Source of the DNA: CBDCPI01 sp965220245
GTDB taxonomy: Bacteria; Chloroflexota; Dehalococcoidia; Lucifugimonadales; UBA3495
Reading direction: 5' to 3'
NCBI GenBank assembly: GCA_965220245.1
Contig: CBDCPI010000008.1
Coordinates: 124,001-188,000, forward strand
DNA length: 64,000 bases
The translations under genes and the position numbers were made by a program. A model generated the notes under the pieces. It made no database searches. It was not told the DNA's origin and saw only the letters and a list, made by a program, of their open reading frames with translations. Below, one piece after another: positions 43,325-51,752 of the stretch. Each line of letters starts with the position of its first letter. The first letter of the stretch is position 1.

Positions 43325-43717
43325 TTACTTTAAGGGTCTCAAGTAGTAGGTTTTGTCGCCGGAAACGTATCTATGCAACGGGTCATCCCTTACATCTTCC
43401 AGCTCCCCGGTAACAGGGTTGACCCGGAAGCCCACAGCCCACAACATCTCAGAACCCATACGCGGGACTGGAGCCGGGACGACATTGTCGGCGAAGCCCT
43501 GGTCTGCGACCAACGCCACTATCATGTAGCTGTCCAATTTCGCCGGTCCCTCGGGAGTGCTAAAGACCCGGCGCCCGTTGGGTATCCGGGTTAGACCCAG
43601 TTCTTCAATTTCAGCGGCTGGAAGGCCCATCGCGGACACGCCGCGAACGATCAAGAAATCGTAGTCCTTGCTAGCCTTGGGTCCGTTGACCCTAATCCAG
43701 GCGAAAGGGCCGTTCAT
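43325..43717 (-). CDS. Degenerate clan AA aspartic protease-like protein
   Basis: 130 residues that align with the protease at 1419-1775: 'DFLIVRGVSAMGLPAAEIEELGLTRIPNG' in place of 'ALVDTGASITSAPASVLRDLGVEPMTQ', and 'AVGFRVNPVTGELEDV' in place of 'FMGVDPVGQKLVPV'. The catalytic Asp-Thr-Gly is replaced by Val-Arg-Gly, so proteolysis is unlikely. The frame is intact, and it sits 3 bp upstream of a CaiB gene, so it may be a retained binding or structural protein. Confidence 0.6.
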   Translation of the reverse strand: MNGPFAWIRVNGPKASKDYDFLIVRGVSAMGLPAAEIEELGLTRIPNGRRVFSTPEGPAKLDSYMIVALVADQGFADNVVPAPVPRMGSEMLWAVGFRVNPVTGELEDVRDDPLHRYVSGDKTYYLRPLK

Positions 43718-43779
43718 AGGTGCCTCCTCAAGGGGCTAAATGCTGCACGGTATGGCTGTCAGATACCGTCCCTGGGACA

Positions 43780-44025
43780 TTAGGTAAACAGGTCAAAGAT
43801 ATTGCCCAAGGCGCTGCTGTCGGTCTTGTAAATTTCAGTGTATTTGCACCGGGTACAGGTTACGGTGGTGAACTTGCGGCTTTGGACGTCAAACAGCTTG
43901 GAAAGGAAGCCGCCGGTGGCCCTGAACTCGCTGGTCTCGTATTGGCTGTTGGAGCATTTGGCGCATAGGTAGGAGTGGTGTGCAATCATGGTCTTGGCCA
44001 TCCTTGATGATTTCATGCTGCTCAC
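43780..44025 (-). CDS. Zinc-ribbon protein (DUF2082-like)
   Basis: 81 residues, or 69 from the internal ATG (MIAHHSYLC). Two Cys pairs, CAKC and CTRC, with 'FRATGGFLSKLFDVQSRKFTTVTCTRCKYTEIYKTDSSALGNIFDLF', which matches the small nucleic-acid-binding zinc ribbon family. Probably binds zinc; function unknown. Confidence 0.8.
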   Translation of the reverse strand: MSSMKSSRMAKTMIAHHSYLCAKCSNSQYETSEFRATGGFLSKLFDVQSRKFTTVTCTRCKYTEIYKTDSSALGNIFDLFT

Positions 44026-44083
44026 TTAATGCTAGCGGGGTTGGTGGAGCTTTGTCACGCTATCAGTCAAGCAGATTTTGGCA

Positions 44084-45316
44084 TTATGCAGGCATTATAG
44101 GCGGTGTGTTCTCCCCGCGGGGTATGTCCCTTAAGTTGAGCCCGCGGCCATCGGTGAACCAGGGAATCTGAGGGTTTCGGGACGGTAGGGACACCGTGGC
44201 GAAACCTGGGGCGGTGACCTCGCCTCGTTGGTTTTCCGCCCAAATCTCCACGTCTACCAAGGGAAAGCCGTCGTGAACGTACTTGCGGACCACCTTTCCT
44301 TTACACCATTGGGTGTCGCCGTAAACGTTAAAACGACGGCATTCGACCCGCAGGCGCTTGAGGAAAGCATCATCGCCCATCCAGGAAGTCATCAAGGTCC
44401 CCAGCCATGAGACCCTCTGGGGGCCGTAGTCGTAGGCCCCCGGGACCCCGACGGCCTCGGCCACCGAGTCCCGCAAGTGCCCGATGCCGGTGTACTCCAG
44501 ACCTCCCCCCGCTTCCGGGCTGCGAAAGTAATGGTCGGGATGGCGTTGGGCCTCCCGCAGCAGCACTCCGTGGGCGCTGGAGCGGCCGGTGCCCACCAAA
44601 AACGCGCTTACGTCTTGGAGAGATAGGGGGCCTCGGACTATGGGGGTAAGCTCTTCACCCACCTGGGTTTCCTCCCAATAGCGAGGCAAGCTGCCCCGGG
44701 GCTTTTCCGCTAACACCTGCTGGTCGATGGCCTCCAATTCCTCGGGGGTGTACTCGTGGCGCTTGGGAACGTCGGCATACTTGCCCGACTCGCGGGCCGC
44801 CCGGCGTTGGTGGCGGGTGCACCAACCCACCACTCTGGCGACCAACTCGTCGCGCTGGTTGGTGTAGATGGTCTCCACGTACTGGATAACCAGCTTGGCG
44901 GAATACCGGCTCTGTCTTTCTTGCACGTCCAGCACCCGCTCCACGCAGTTGACCGCGTCGCCCGGCCGCATCACCCGGAAGAATTCCCAGTCATTACCCG
45001 CAAAGAATCCGTGAACCCCCGGCAAGCCCCAACGGGTCCTACCCGACCAGTGGCGCATGTAGGGGGCGCAAGGATGCCCGATAACCGAGCCGTACTTGGT
45101 GTTGGCCGAATACTCTTGGTCCCGGAACAGAGGGTTGGCGTCGCCGATGCCGTTGGCAAAGTTGATCAAAGCGCCCAAGGAGGCGTCGCGAGTGTACTGC
45201 TCGGTGCGCAGCCGCATCCCGATCATGGCCTTGGCTTTGGCGACGGCCTCCTCGGATATGCCGTCAACCTCGGGCAGGGTCTCGGCTACGCGGGAGCGTT
45301 CGTCTTGCAGGGACAT
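44084..45316 (-). CDS. MaoC-like / FAS1-type double hot-dog acyl-CoA hydratase
   Basis: 410 residues with two hot-dog halves. The N-terminal half has 'IGDANPLFRDQEYSANTKYGSVIGHPCAPY' (a MaoC_dehydratase_N type block), the second 'EETQVGEELTPIVRGPLSLQDVSAFLVG' and 'VEIWAENQRGEVTAPGFATVSLP'. It should add or remove water from an enoyl-CoA. Located among CoA-transferases and a CitE-like lyase, so it probably acts in the same acyl-CoA route. Confidence 0.82.
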   Translation of the reverse strand: MSLQDERSRVAETLPEVDGISEEAVAKAKAMIGMRLRTEQYTRDASLGALINFANGIGDANPLFRDQEYSANTKYGSVIGHPCAPYMRHWSGRTRWGLPGVHGFFAGNDWEFFRVMRPGDAVNCVERVLDVQERQSRYSAKLVIQYVETIYTNQRDELVARVVGWCTRHQRRAARESGKYADVPKRHEYTPEELEAIDQQVLAEKPRGSLPRYWEETQVGEELTPIVRGPLSLQDVSAFLVGTGRSSAHGVLLREAQRHPDHYFRSPEAGGGLEYTGIGHLRDSVAEAVGVPGAYDYGPQRVSWLGTLMTSWMGDDAFLKRLRVECRRFNVYGDTQWCKGKVVRKYVHDGFPLVDVEIWAENQRGEVTAPGFATVSLPSRNPQIPWFTDGRGLNLRDIPRGENTPPIMPA

Positions 45317-45433
45317 GGTACTTCTCTCACCGATGGGAGTTTAGGGTAAGGGTTTTGGCACACCGGTCTTGGGATAGGGTTCCAGGCTAGGTTTCGCCTA
45401 TTGGATTCTTGCCAACGGCAGCTTGGCGCACTG

Positions 45434-46669
45434 CTACAGGATGTTGGCTTCTTCCAGCCGCCGGATTTCATCATGGGACAACCCCAACAGGTCGCCAAAG
45501 ATTTGCTGATTGTGCTCTCCCAGCAGGGGGGCATGGCGGCGGATGGCTGAGGGCGTGATGGAGAGCTTCCACATTAAGTTAAAGATAGGCTCGGTTCCCA
45601 AAACCGGGTGCTCGATCTCCTGGTAAAGCCCCCGCTCTTGGAAGTGGGGGTTGAACAACCGCTCCTCGGCGTCCATCACCGGCATGGCGGCGACGCCGTG
45701 GGTTTGCAACAACTCGGTCACCTCTTCCGCCGTCCGTCCGCTGGTCCAAGTCGACAAGTGCCGGTCCAGCTCTTGCCGGTGCTTCAGCCTCTGGTACCTG
45801 CTGGCAAAGGCTTCGTCTTTGGTCCACTCAACGTGCTCCAGAGCTTCGGTCAGGCCTCGCCACTCCTCCTCGGTGTAGACGGCGATGGAGACCCAACGGT
45901 CTTCGCCTTGGCAAGGATAGTTGCCGTAGGGGGCCATGGCCGGATCGAAATTGCCCTGGGGCGCCATGACTCGTCCGGCCATCGTGTATTCCATGAGCCC
46001 CATTCCCATGGTGGCGACCGCCGCCCGCAGCATGGACAGGTCAATGTATTGGCCCTTACCGGTCCGGCGCCGTTGCAGCAGGGCTGCCGTGACGGCAAAG
46101 ACGGCGTGAATGGCGCCGCAGATGTCGGCGTAAGCGTGCTTCAGGCCCAATGGCCGCCCGCCCGGATAGCCCGAGGTGCTGTCCAAGCCCGCCAAGGAGC
46201 CGATGGAGGGAGCGTAGGCCCGCAGGTCCCGCAGGGGGCCGGTCTGCCCGTTGGAAGATATGGACACCATGACTAGGTCCGGCCTGATTTCCCGTAGGGC
46301 GCTGTAGCCGAGGCCCAGCCTTTCCATCACCCCAGGAGAGAAGTTTTCCAATAACACGTCGCTGTGCGCAACAAGCTCACGGGCCAACCGCACCGCCTGC
46401 GGCTCGGCGGTGTTGAGGGTGACGCTCAGCTTGTTCCGGTTCACGTTGTGGAACATCGGGTTTAGCTCGGGGTCGCGCTCGGTGCCGATGATCGGCCGTC
46501 CTTGGCGCATGTAGTCCAAGCGTTGCCGGCTCTCCACCTTGATGACCTCAGCCCCCATATCAGCGAGAATCATCCCCGGAATGGCCCCGGCCAAAACCCA
46601 GCCGAAGTCCACCACCCGGTAACCCTGGAGTGGACCGGCGGTAGCCGATTGATTCTCCTGAGCAGCCAT
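45434..46669 (-). CDS. CaiB/BaiF family III CoA-transferase, catalytic-type subunit
   Basis: 411 residues from ATG 46669 (MAAQENQ); the longer frame upstream to 46960 overlaps the previous gene and is a shadow extension. 'GYRVVDFGWVLAGAIPGMILADMGAEVIKVE', 'VLLENFSPGVMERLGLGY' and the catalytic D182 in KHAYADICGAIHA. The C-terminus is GEHNQQIFGDLLG. Paired with the gene at 46758, whose product lacks the Asp, in the same order as the pair at 40845-43321. Confidence 0.9.
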   Translation of the reverse strand: MAAQENQSATAGPLQGYRVVDFGWVLAGAIPGMILADMGAEVIKVESRQRLDYMRQGRPIIGTERDPELNPMFHNVNRNKLSVTLNTAEPQAVRLARELVAHSDVLLENFSPGVMERLGLGYSALREIRPDLVMVSISSNGQTGPLRDLRAYAPSIGSLAGLDSTSGYPGGRPLGLKHAYADICGAIHAVFAVTAALLQRRRTGKGQYIDLSMLRAAVATMGMGLMEYTMAGRVMAPQGNFDPAMAPYGNYPCQGEDRWVSIAVYTEEEWRGLTEALEHVEWTKDEAFASRYQRLKHRQELDRHLSTWTSGRTAEEVTELLQTHGVAAMPVMDAEERLFNPHFQERGLYQEIEHPVLGTEPIFNLMWKLSITPSAIRRHAPLLGEHNQQIFGDLLGLSHDEIRRLEEANIL

Positions 46670-46757
46670 TAAAACCTGCGTACTACATCCAAAGTTCCTT
46701 GGTACATCAGGCGCCCTCCGGATTGTCGGCGACTCGACCGCTGGAAGCGCCCATCTA

Positions 46758-47957
46758 CTAGATAATACCAGTCTGGTACAGCTTGACCAACTGCTCTTTG
46801 GTATATCCCAGCAGGTCACAATAGACCTCAGGGTTGTGCTGCCCCAAGAACGGCGCCGGGGCTGTTGGGCTCTCCGGTACTCCCGGCAACTGGTAGGGAG
46901 TGCCCGGGAAGGGGAGCGGTCCGGTATCGCGCCGGTCAATGTCGACGAACATGCTGGCAAGGCTGGGGTCGTGGCGCACTTCGTCGAAGCCCCTTACCGG
47001 GGCCAAGGGCACCCGGTGTTCCAAGGCCAGCTCCAGTAATTCCGCCTTGGTGTGCTGCATCAGCCAGGATTCCACGTACCCGTCGACCTCGTCGGCGTAG
47101 AGATTGTTCATGTCGGTGCGGTTGCGAAAACGGGGGTCTTTGGACCACTCAGGGTCCCCCATAATCTCCAGCAGCCTGCGCCACTGACGCCCTTCGGGAG
47201 AGCCAACGAAGACGTAGCCGTCCTTGCAGCGCAGGATGCAATTGGGATAGGGAAAGTCCATGGCATGGTGGCCGGTGCGGCGGGTGGCGCGCCATTGGTA
47301 GACGGCCATCAGGGCCTCGGAACCATTGTATACCCCGGCCATGGTTTCCACTTCTGCGATGTCGATGTGCTGGCCCGTCTCTTCCGGCGCCAAGAGCGCC
47401 ATCATCACCGCCGAGGCTGCCGCCATGCCAGCAAAGTAGCCAACCTGGGGCGTGCCGAAAGTCAGCGGTTCCCGGTCGGCCAAACCCAAGCCTTGGGAAA
47501 TCCCACCGGCGGCGGCCAAGTTAATGTCGTAGGCCTTGTAGTTCCGGTAGGAACCGGTAAGCCCAAAGGGAGTGATGGAGGCCATAACCAGACGAGGATT
47601 AGCCTGACTCATTGACTCGTAGGTCAAACCCAGTTGGTCCATTTCCAACGGATGGAGGTTGTGGACCAATACATCGGAGCGGGCTGCCAACTCGCTCAAG
47701 ATGCTCCAACCCGTGGGCGTCGCCGGGTCCAGGGTCACGCCTTGCTTGTTAGAATTCAGGTACAAGAAAGCGCCGCTGCGCTCCGGATGAGGGTCATCAT
47801 TAAGAAAGGGACCGTACCGGCGGGCCCAGTCTCCCTCCGGCGGTTCGACTTTGATTACCTCCGCTCCCATGTCGGCCAAGAGCTTGCCGCAATAAGGGGC
47901 GGAGATAAACTGGCCCAACTCCAACACCCGGAGTCCTTGAAGCAGACCGTAGGTCAA
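46758..47957 (-). CDS. CaiB/BaiF family protein, probable non-catalytic partner
   Basis: 399 residues. 'GLRVLELGQFISAPYCGKLLADMGAEVIKVEPP', 'YLNSNKQGVTLD', and C-terminal GQHNPEVYCDLLG. The expected catalytic Asp position is Gly173 (PQVGYFAGMAA), with no Asp nearby. It precedes its Asp-containing partner by 88 bp on the same strand. I infer a heteromeric transferase; an independent protein with a different function is possible. Confidence 0.85.
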   Translation of the reverse strand: MTYGLLQGLRVLELGQFISAPYCGKLLADMGAEVIKVEPPEGDWARRYGPFLNDDPHPERSGAFLYLNSNKQGVTLDPATPTGWSILSELAARSDVLVHNLHPLEMDQLGLTYESMSQANPRLVMASITPFGLTGSYRNYKAYDINLAAAGGISQGLGLADREPLTFGTPQVGYFAGMAAASAVMMALLAPEETGQHIDIAEVETMAGVYNGSEALMAVYQWRATRRTGHHAMDFPYPNCILRCKDGYVFVGSPEGRQWRRLLEIMGDPEWSKDPRFRNRTDMNNLYADEVDGYVESWLMQHTKAELLELALEHRVPLAPVRGFDEVRHDPSLASMFVDIDRRDTGPLPFPGTPYQLPGVPESPTAPAPFLGQHNPEVYCDLLGYTKEQLVKLYQTGII

Positions 47958-47989
47958 ACCGTTACCTCAGAATTGGTGACTGTATTCGA

Positions 47990-48116
47990 TTCACTTGCAA
48001 CCGGTCCTTCGACTCCGCTGCGCTTTGCTCAGGATGAGCGGGAAATTGGTCGATTCACTTGCAACCGGTCCTTCGACTCCTCTCCCTCCGGTCGCTTCGC
48101 TCAGGATGAGCGGAAT
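47990..48116. repeat. Tandem pair of a dispersed repeat
   Basis: GATTCACTTGCAACCGGTCC followed by TTCGACTCC and ending TCAGGATGAGCGG occurs twice in a row (about 47990-48040 and 48053-48112). The second copy has extra bases (TCTCCCTCCGG). Relatives are at 3625 and 37895. Confidence 0.6.
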
Positions 48117-48121
48117 CCGCC

Positions 48122-48889
48122 TCAGGCGGACCCATGTTTCCCCGGGGGTTGCTCTAGGAGGGACGCTTTTAGCCGGTCGATGGCGCTGGCCGAGACGCCG
48201 TGGGACTTCAGGTATTCTTCAGCACCCCCGTACTCGGTGGTGAGTTTCGCCAAGACCTGTTCAATCGCCTTAGGTTGGGCTTCGAATGATGACACCGGCC
48301 GCTCCTCGTTACCCGGGATCGACCGCAGCCGCTGGTATAGCCGGTCCATGGTCTGGTTGGTCAGGGTGTAGTCCGCGATGATGGTTTCGGTGTCCACTCC
48401 CAGTGCTCCCAGCAGCAACGCTGCCAAGACTCCGGTGCGGTCCTTACCCGCCGTGCAATGAAATAGAGCGGGCAAAGGGCTTCGCTCTTCCCCCAATGTC
48501 CTCACCACGTCGGCCAGCAAGGTGCCGGAGTTGTCCAAGACCCAGAAGTAAACCCTCGCCAACCGGTCTGCTGGCGCTTCTTCCGGCCTGAACGGAGCGA
48601 TGCCGTACTGCTCCAGAAAGGGGACCGGATAGTATCTAACCGAGGCGGGCCTTTGGATGATGCTGGCATCCCGTTGCACCTCGTCGGGGTTTCGCAGGTC
48701 AAACATAGCAACCACGCCCAGAGTGCGGAAAACGTGATCTGCGTCTTGGGCGGTCATACGATGGACGGAGTCGCTGCGAAACAGCCTTCGCCAACGGACG
48801 GTGCTGCCTTCCTCGGTACGGTAGCCGCCCAAGTCCCGAAAGTTTATACAGCCCTGTAAGTCAATGAATCGTGAGTATACGCCGGTCAT
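48122..48889 (-). CDS. Tyrosine-protein phosphatase (Y_phosphatase3 type)
   Basis: 255 residues. The phosphatase loop is HCTAGKDRTG (Cys nucleophile and Arg) near residue 144; 'INFRDLGGYRTEEG' and 'LFRSDSVHRMT' are typical of this lipid/tyrosine phosphatase group. It uses a cysteinyl-phosphate intermediate. Its 3' end runs into the repeat pair, which encodes the last residues. Physiological substrate unknown. Confidence 0.88.
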   Translation of the reverse strand: MTGVYSRFIDLQGCINFRDLGGYRTEEGSTVRWRRLFRSDSVHRMTAQDADHVFRTLGVVAMFDLRNPDEVQRDASIIQRPASVRYYPVPFLEQYGIAPFRPEEAPADRLARVYFWVLDNSGTLLADVVRTLGEERSPLPALFHCTAGKDRTGVLAALLLGALGVDTETIIADYTLTNQTMDRLYQRLRSIPGNEERPVSSFEAQPKAIEQVLAKLTTEYGGAEEYLKSHGVSASAIDRLKASLLEQPPGKHGSA

Positions 48890-48911
48890 ATATTACTCGC
48901 TGCTGCCGGGG

Positions 48912-49814
48912 TCATGAGTCTAACACGCCCAACTCTCGGGCTACTTCCAGCATGGTGCGGGCCGTCTCCTCGTGGGCGATGTCCACCATGTCTCCCCGGT
49001 AGGTCACTGCCGCCCCGCCCTGCTGGCGGCGGTCTTCCATGGCCTTGACCAGACCTTGCCAATGGTCGATTTCTTCCTTGGTGGGGGTGAAGACCTCGTT
49101 CACCACCGGCACGTGGGAAGGATGAATCAGGTGCATACCGGTATACCCCAGGCCCTTGGCTTGTTGGGCCGCTCGGCGCAAACCCTCCAAGTCGTGGATG
49201 TCCATCCACCCCCCGGACACGGGGTAGGGCACCCCGGCGGCCCGCGAGTCCACCAACACTTTGGAGCGAAGGAACAGGGTTTCCATTCCCTCCGGGGTCC
49301 ACTGGAACCCGATGGACCGGGCAGTGTCGCCGCCTTTACCTCCGGAGGCGCCTAAGTGCGCGACCCGGCTGGAGGCGGTAGCGATTTCAAAAGCCTGGCG
49401 AATCCCCTCGGCGGTTTCCAGGGCCGGATCGATGAACACCTTGCCAATTTCCATTCCGGCACGCCGCTCGAAGAACTTCAAGAGGATGTCCACCTCAATA
49501 ACGTCTTCGGGGCCCTGCACCTTTGGCAGCATGACCGCGTACAAGTGCGGGCAGGTAACGGCTTCCAAGTCGTCTCCGGTCAGGCCCGTCTCCAGCCGGT
49601 TGACCCGGACAATCAGAGTCTGGCCGGCCGGACCTAACTCTTCCAGCATCTTGCGGACCAGAGACCGGGCCTCCGCTTTGCCCTCGGGAGGGACCGAGTC
49701 CTCCAAGTCCAAGATGAGGGCGTCGGCCCCGTAGCGCGGGGCCTTCCGCATCCAGTCTTCTTTATTGCCCGGAACGAAGAGCTCCGACCGCAAGGGCTTG
49801 GCTTTGAATCTCAT
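48912..49814 (-). CDS. HpcH/HpaI-family (CitE-like) acyl-CoA lyase
   Basis: 300 residues from ATG 49814 (MRFKAKPLRSELFVPGNKEDW). Motifs: DALILDLEDSVPPEGKAEAR, LIVRVNRLETGL, VMLPKVQGPEDV, and GYTGMHLIHPSHVPVVNEVFTPT, as in citrate lyase beta / malyl-CoA and beta-methylmalyl-CoA lyases. It cleaves or forms a hydroxyacyl-CoA, probably with Mg2+. Without biochemistry the substrate remains open; the cluster context makes a malyl-CoA-type reaction plausible. Confidence 0.85.
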   Translation of the reverse strand: MRFKAKPLRSELFVPGNKEDWMRKAPRYGADALILDLEDSVPPEGKAEARSLVRKMLEELGPAGQTLIVRVNRLETGLTGDDLEAVTCPHLYAVMLPKVQGPEDVIEVDILLKFFERRAGMEIGKVFIDPALETAEGIRQAFEIATASSRVAHLGASGGKGGDTARSIGFQWTPEGMETLFLRSKVLVDSRAAGVPYPVSGGWMDIHDLEGLRRAAQQAKGLGYTGMHLIHPSHVPVVNEVFTPTKEEIDHWQGLVKAMEDRRQQGGAAVTYRGDMVDIAHEETARTMLEVARELGVLDS

Positions 49815-49863
49815 CTGGTTCTCCTTTGCCGGACACCCTGGCTTCTGGTTACCGGCGGCAGGT

Positions 49864-51090
49864 CTACACCACACCGGAATCTTGGAGTTGGCGCACCTCT
49901 TCCGGAGTCAAGCCGAGGAGCCCCCCTAAGACTTCTTGGTTGTGCATACCCAACGTCGGAGCGCCGGGCAACGGGGGCAAGGGGCCTCCGGAGAATATTA
50001 CCGGAAACCCGGAGGCTACCCCTTCCACCGGGTCATCGAGGGCGCCATGGCGCATTGGGGTCAGGCTGCCGCGGTCCCAGAAGTGTTGGTCGGCCATCGA
50101 GTCGGCAGCGGTGCGCACCGGAGCGCAGGGAACGTCGGCGTCGCTTAGCTGGGTCAAGGCTTGTTTGAGGGACAGCTTGCCGATGAGTCCTTGAATGTCT
50201 TCCCTGGCTGCTTCCACGTTGACGGTGCGGGAGTGGTAACTGGTGTACCTAGGGTCTTCCAGCAACTCGGGGGCGTCAAGGGCTGTGGCAAGCCGGCGCC
50301 ACTGGTCATCGCTGGTTACCGTAACAATCACATCGCCGTCCTTGGCCGAATATAAGCCGGTGGGGCCGCTGCGGCTGATGTTCCCGGTACGCAGAGGTTG
50401 TTGTAACTCGATGCCCTCCTCCAGGTTTTCCATGAACATGAGAGAGACCAAGGAGTCCATCATCGACACGTCAAGATATTGGCCGGCGCCGGTGCGCTCC
50501 TTGTGGCGCAGCGCGGACAGAATCGAGTAGCAAGCGAACAGCGGAGTAACTAGGTCGCCGATGTAGAAACCGACCTTGGTGGGAGGCCCGTCGGCGTCGC
50601 CGTTAATGTCCATCAACCCACTCATGCCTTGGATCTGAGGATCGTGGGCGGGCCGGCTCGCATAGGGGCCAGTCTGGCCGTACCCGGAGATGGAGGTATA
50701 GATAATTCCGGGATTGACTGAGGACACCTCCTTGTATCCCAGACCCAGGCGGGTCATGGAGCCGGGGGCCAGGTTTTCCAGCAGGACGTCAGCGTCCTTG
50801 GCTAGGTCCAGGAACAGGCCCCGCCCCTTACTCTTTTTCAAGTCCAAGGTGACGCTTTTGACGCCTTGGGTGCGCTTGAGGAACCGGGTCGAAATGTCCT
50901 GACCGGTCTGGGGTTCGGGATGGGTCCCTTTAGGCCCGGCAAAGGGGCCGTTACCCCGGACGGGGTCGCCCCGGCCGGGAATCTCCACCTTGATTACCTC
51001 GGCGCCCATCCTGGCCAGGGTCATAGCGCAGAACGGCCCGGCTAGATAAACGGTTACGGCTAGGACGCGAAGGTCGCTTAATGGCTGCAT
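49864..51090 (-). CDS. CaiB/BaiF family III CoA-transferase
   Basis: 408 residues from ATG 51090. 'DLRVLAVTVYLAGPFCAMTLARMGAEVIKVEIPGRGDPVRGNGP', 'DVLLENLAPGSMTRLGLGY' and the catalytic Asp as D179 in GFYIGDLVTPL. The C-terminus is MHNQEVLGGLLG. It stands alone (no partner lacking Asp next to it) and precedes the CitE-like lyase by 49 bp, so the two may act together. Confidence 0.9.
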   Translation of the reverse strand: MQPLSDLRVLAVTVYLAGPFCAMTLARMGAEVIKVEIPGRGDPVRGNGPFAGPKGTHPEPQTGQDISTRFLKRTQGVKSVTLDLKKSKGRGLFLDLAKDADVLLENLAPGSMTRLGLGYKEVSSVNPGIIYTSISGYGQTGPYASRPAHDPQIQGMSGLMDINGDADGPPTKVGFYIGDLVTPLFACYSILSALRHKERTGAGQYLDVSMMDSLVSLMFMENLEEGIELQQPLRTGNISRSGPTGLYSAKDGDVIVTVTSDDQWRRLATALDAPELLEDPRYTSYHSRTVNVEAAREDIQGLIGKLSLKQALTQLSDADVPCAPVRTAADSMADQHFWDRGSLTPMRHGALDDPVEGVASGFPVIFSGGPLPPLPGAPTLGMHNQEVLGGLLGLTPEEVRQLQDSGVV

Positions 51091-51152
51091 TGCTGCTCCC
51101 GATAGGTGTGGTTTAGGCGGGTAAGGCGATGGTGACGATAGTATGGCCGGGG

Positions 51153-51743
51153 TCAAGTGCCGCGGTTGGGATTTTGTGCATCAATAAAATCCCGGATAGC
51201 GACAGGGAATTCATTCGCAAACTTGGACGCCTTTTCGTAGAGCAAGTAGACATCCTCTACGGTCTTGTTCAGTTGGAAATCGGCATAGTTTCCGTGAACC
51301 ATTTGGTTCCGGAGATTCCCGATTTCGAGAAACGCTTTCACCGATTCATCCAAGTCCCGGTCCTCCGTGATTTTCTGCCGCATATAGACCGAAAAACTGT
51401 CTCCAAATAAACGATAGAACGAGTTCGCGTTCGGGCCGGACCTGGCTTCATCGCCCCATTGGAACAACTGGGCGAAGCGCCTTCCAATCGCTTGGTTCCT
51501 GACAAACTGTGCCAGTTCCTCCACTCCGTGGGTCATTTCACGGTACAGTTCGATAATGATTTGCGTTAACCGGACCTCGAAGTAGCTGGCAGCAGCAATC
51601 ATTAACATTTTACTGAACGCATCTTCCGCTACGGACTTCAACTGTAGTTGGCCGCTGGACAGCAGATGCTCTACAAGTTCCCGGTGATCTTTCAGTAATT
51701 CCTCTATTCGGTTGTTTATGGGATCCGAGCCGATGTCTGGCAC
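51153..51743 (-). CDS. HEPN-domain protein (RiboL-PSP-HEPN-like), partner of DUF262
   Basis: 196 residues, helical. 'AEDAFSKMLMIAAASYFEVRLTQIIIELYRE' and 'FLEIGNLRNQMVHGNYADFQ' fit the MAE_28990/RiboL-PSP HEPN group; RNQMVH is the RxxxxH motif that makes many HEPN proteins ribonucleases. It begins 9 bp after the DUF262 gene on the same strand, so the two are one operon. A toxin or abortive-infection nuclease is the most likely role by analogy; not shown. Confidence 0.75.
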   Translation of the reverse strand: MPDIGSDPINNRIEELLKDHRELVEHLLSSGQLQLKSVAEDAFSKMLMIAAASYFEVRLTQIIIELYREMTHGVEELAQFVRNQAIGRRFAQLFQWGDEARSGPNANSFYRLFGDSFSVYMRQKITEDRDLDESVKAFLEIGNLRNQMVHGNYADFQLNKTVEDVYLLYEKASKFANEFPVAIRDFIDAQNPNRGT

Positions 51744-51752
51744 AAGGTGAGG

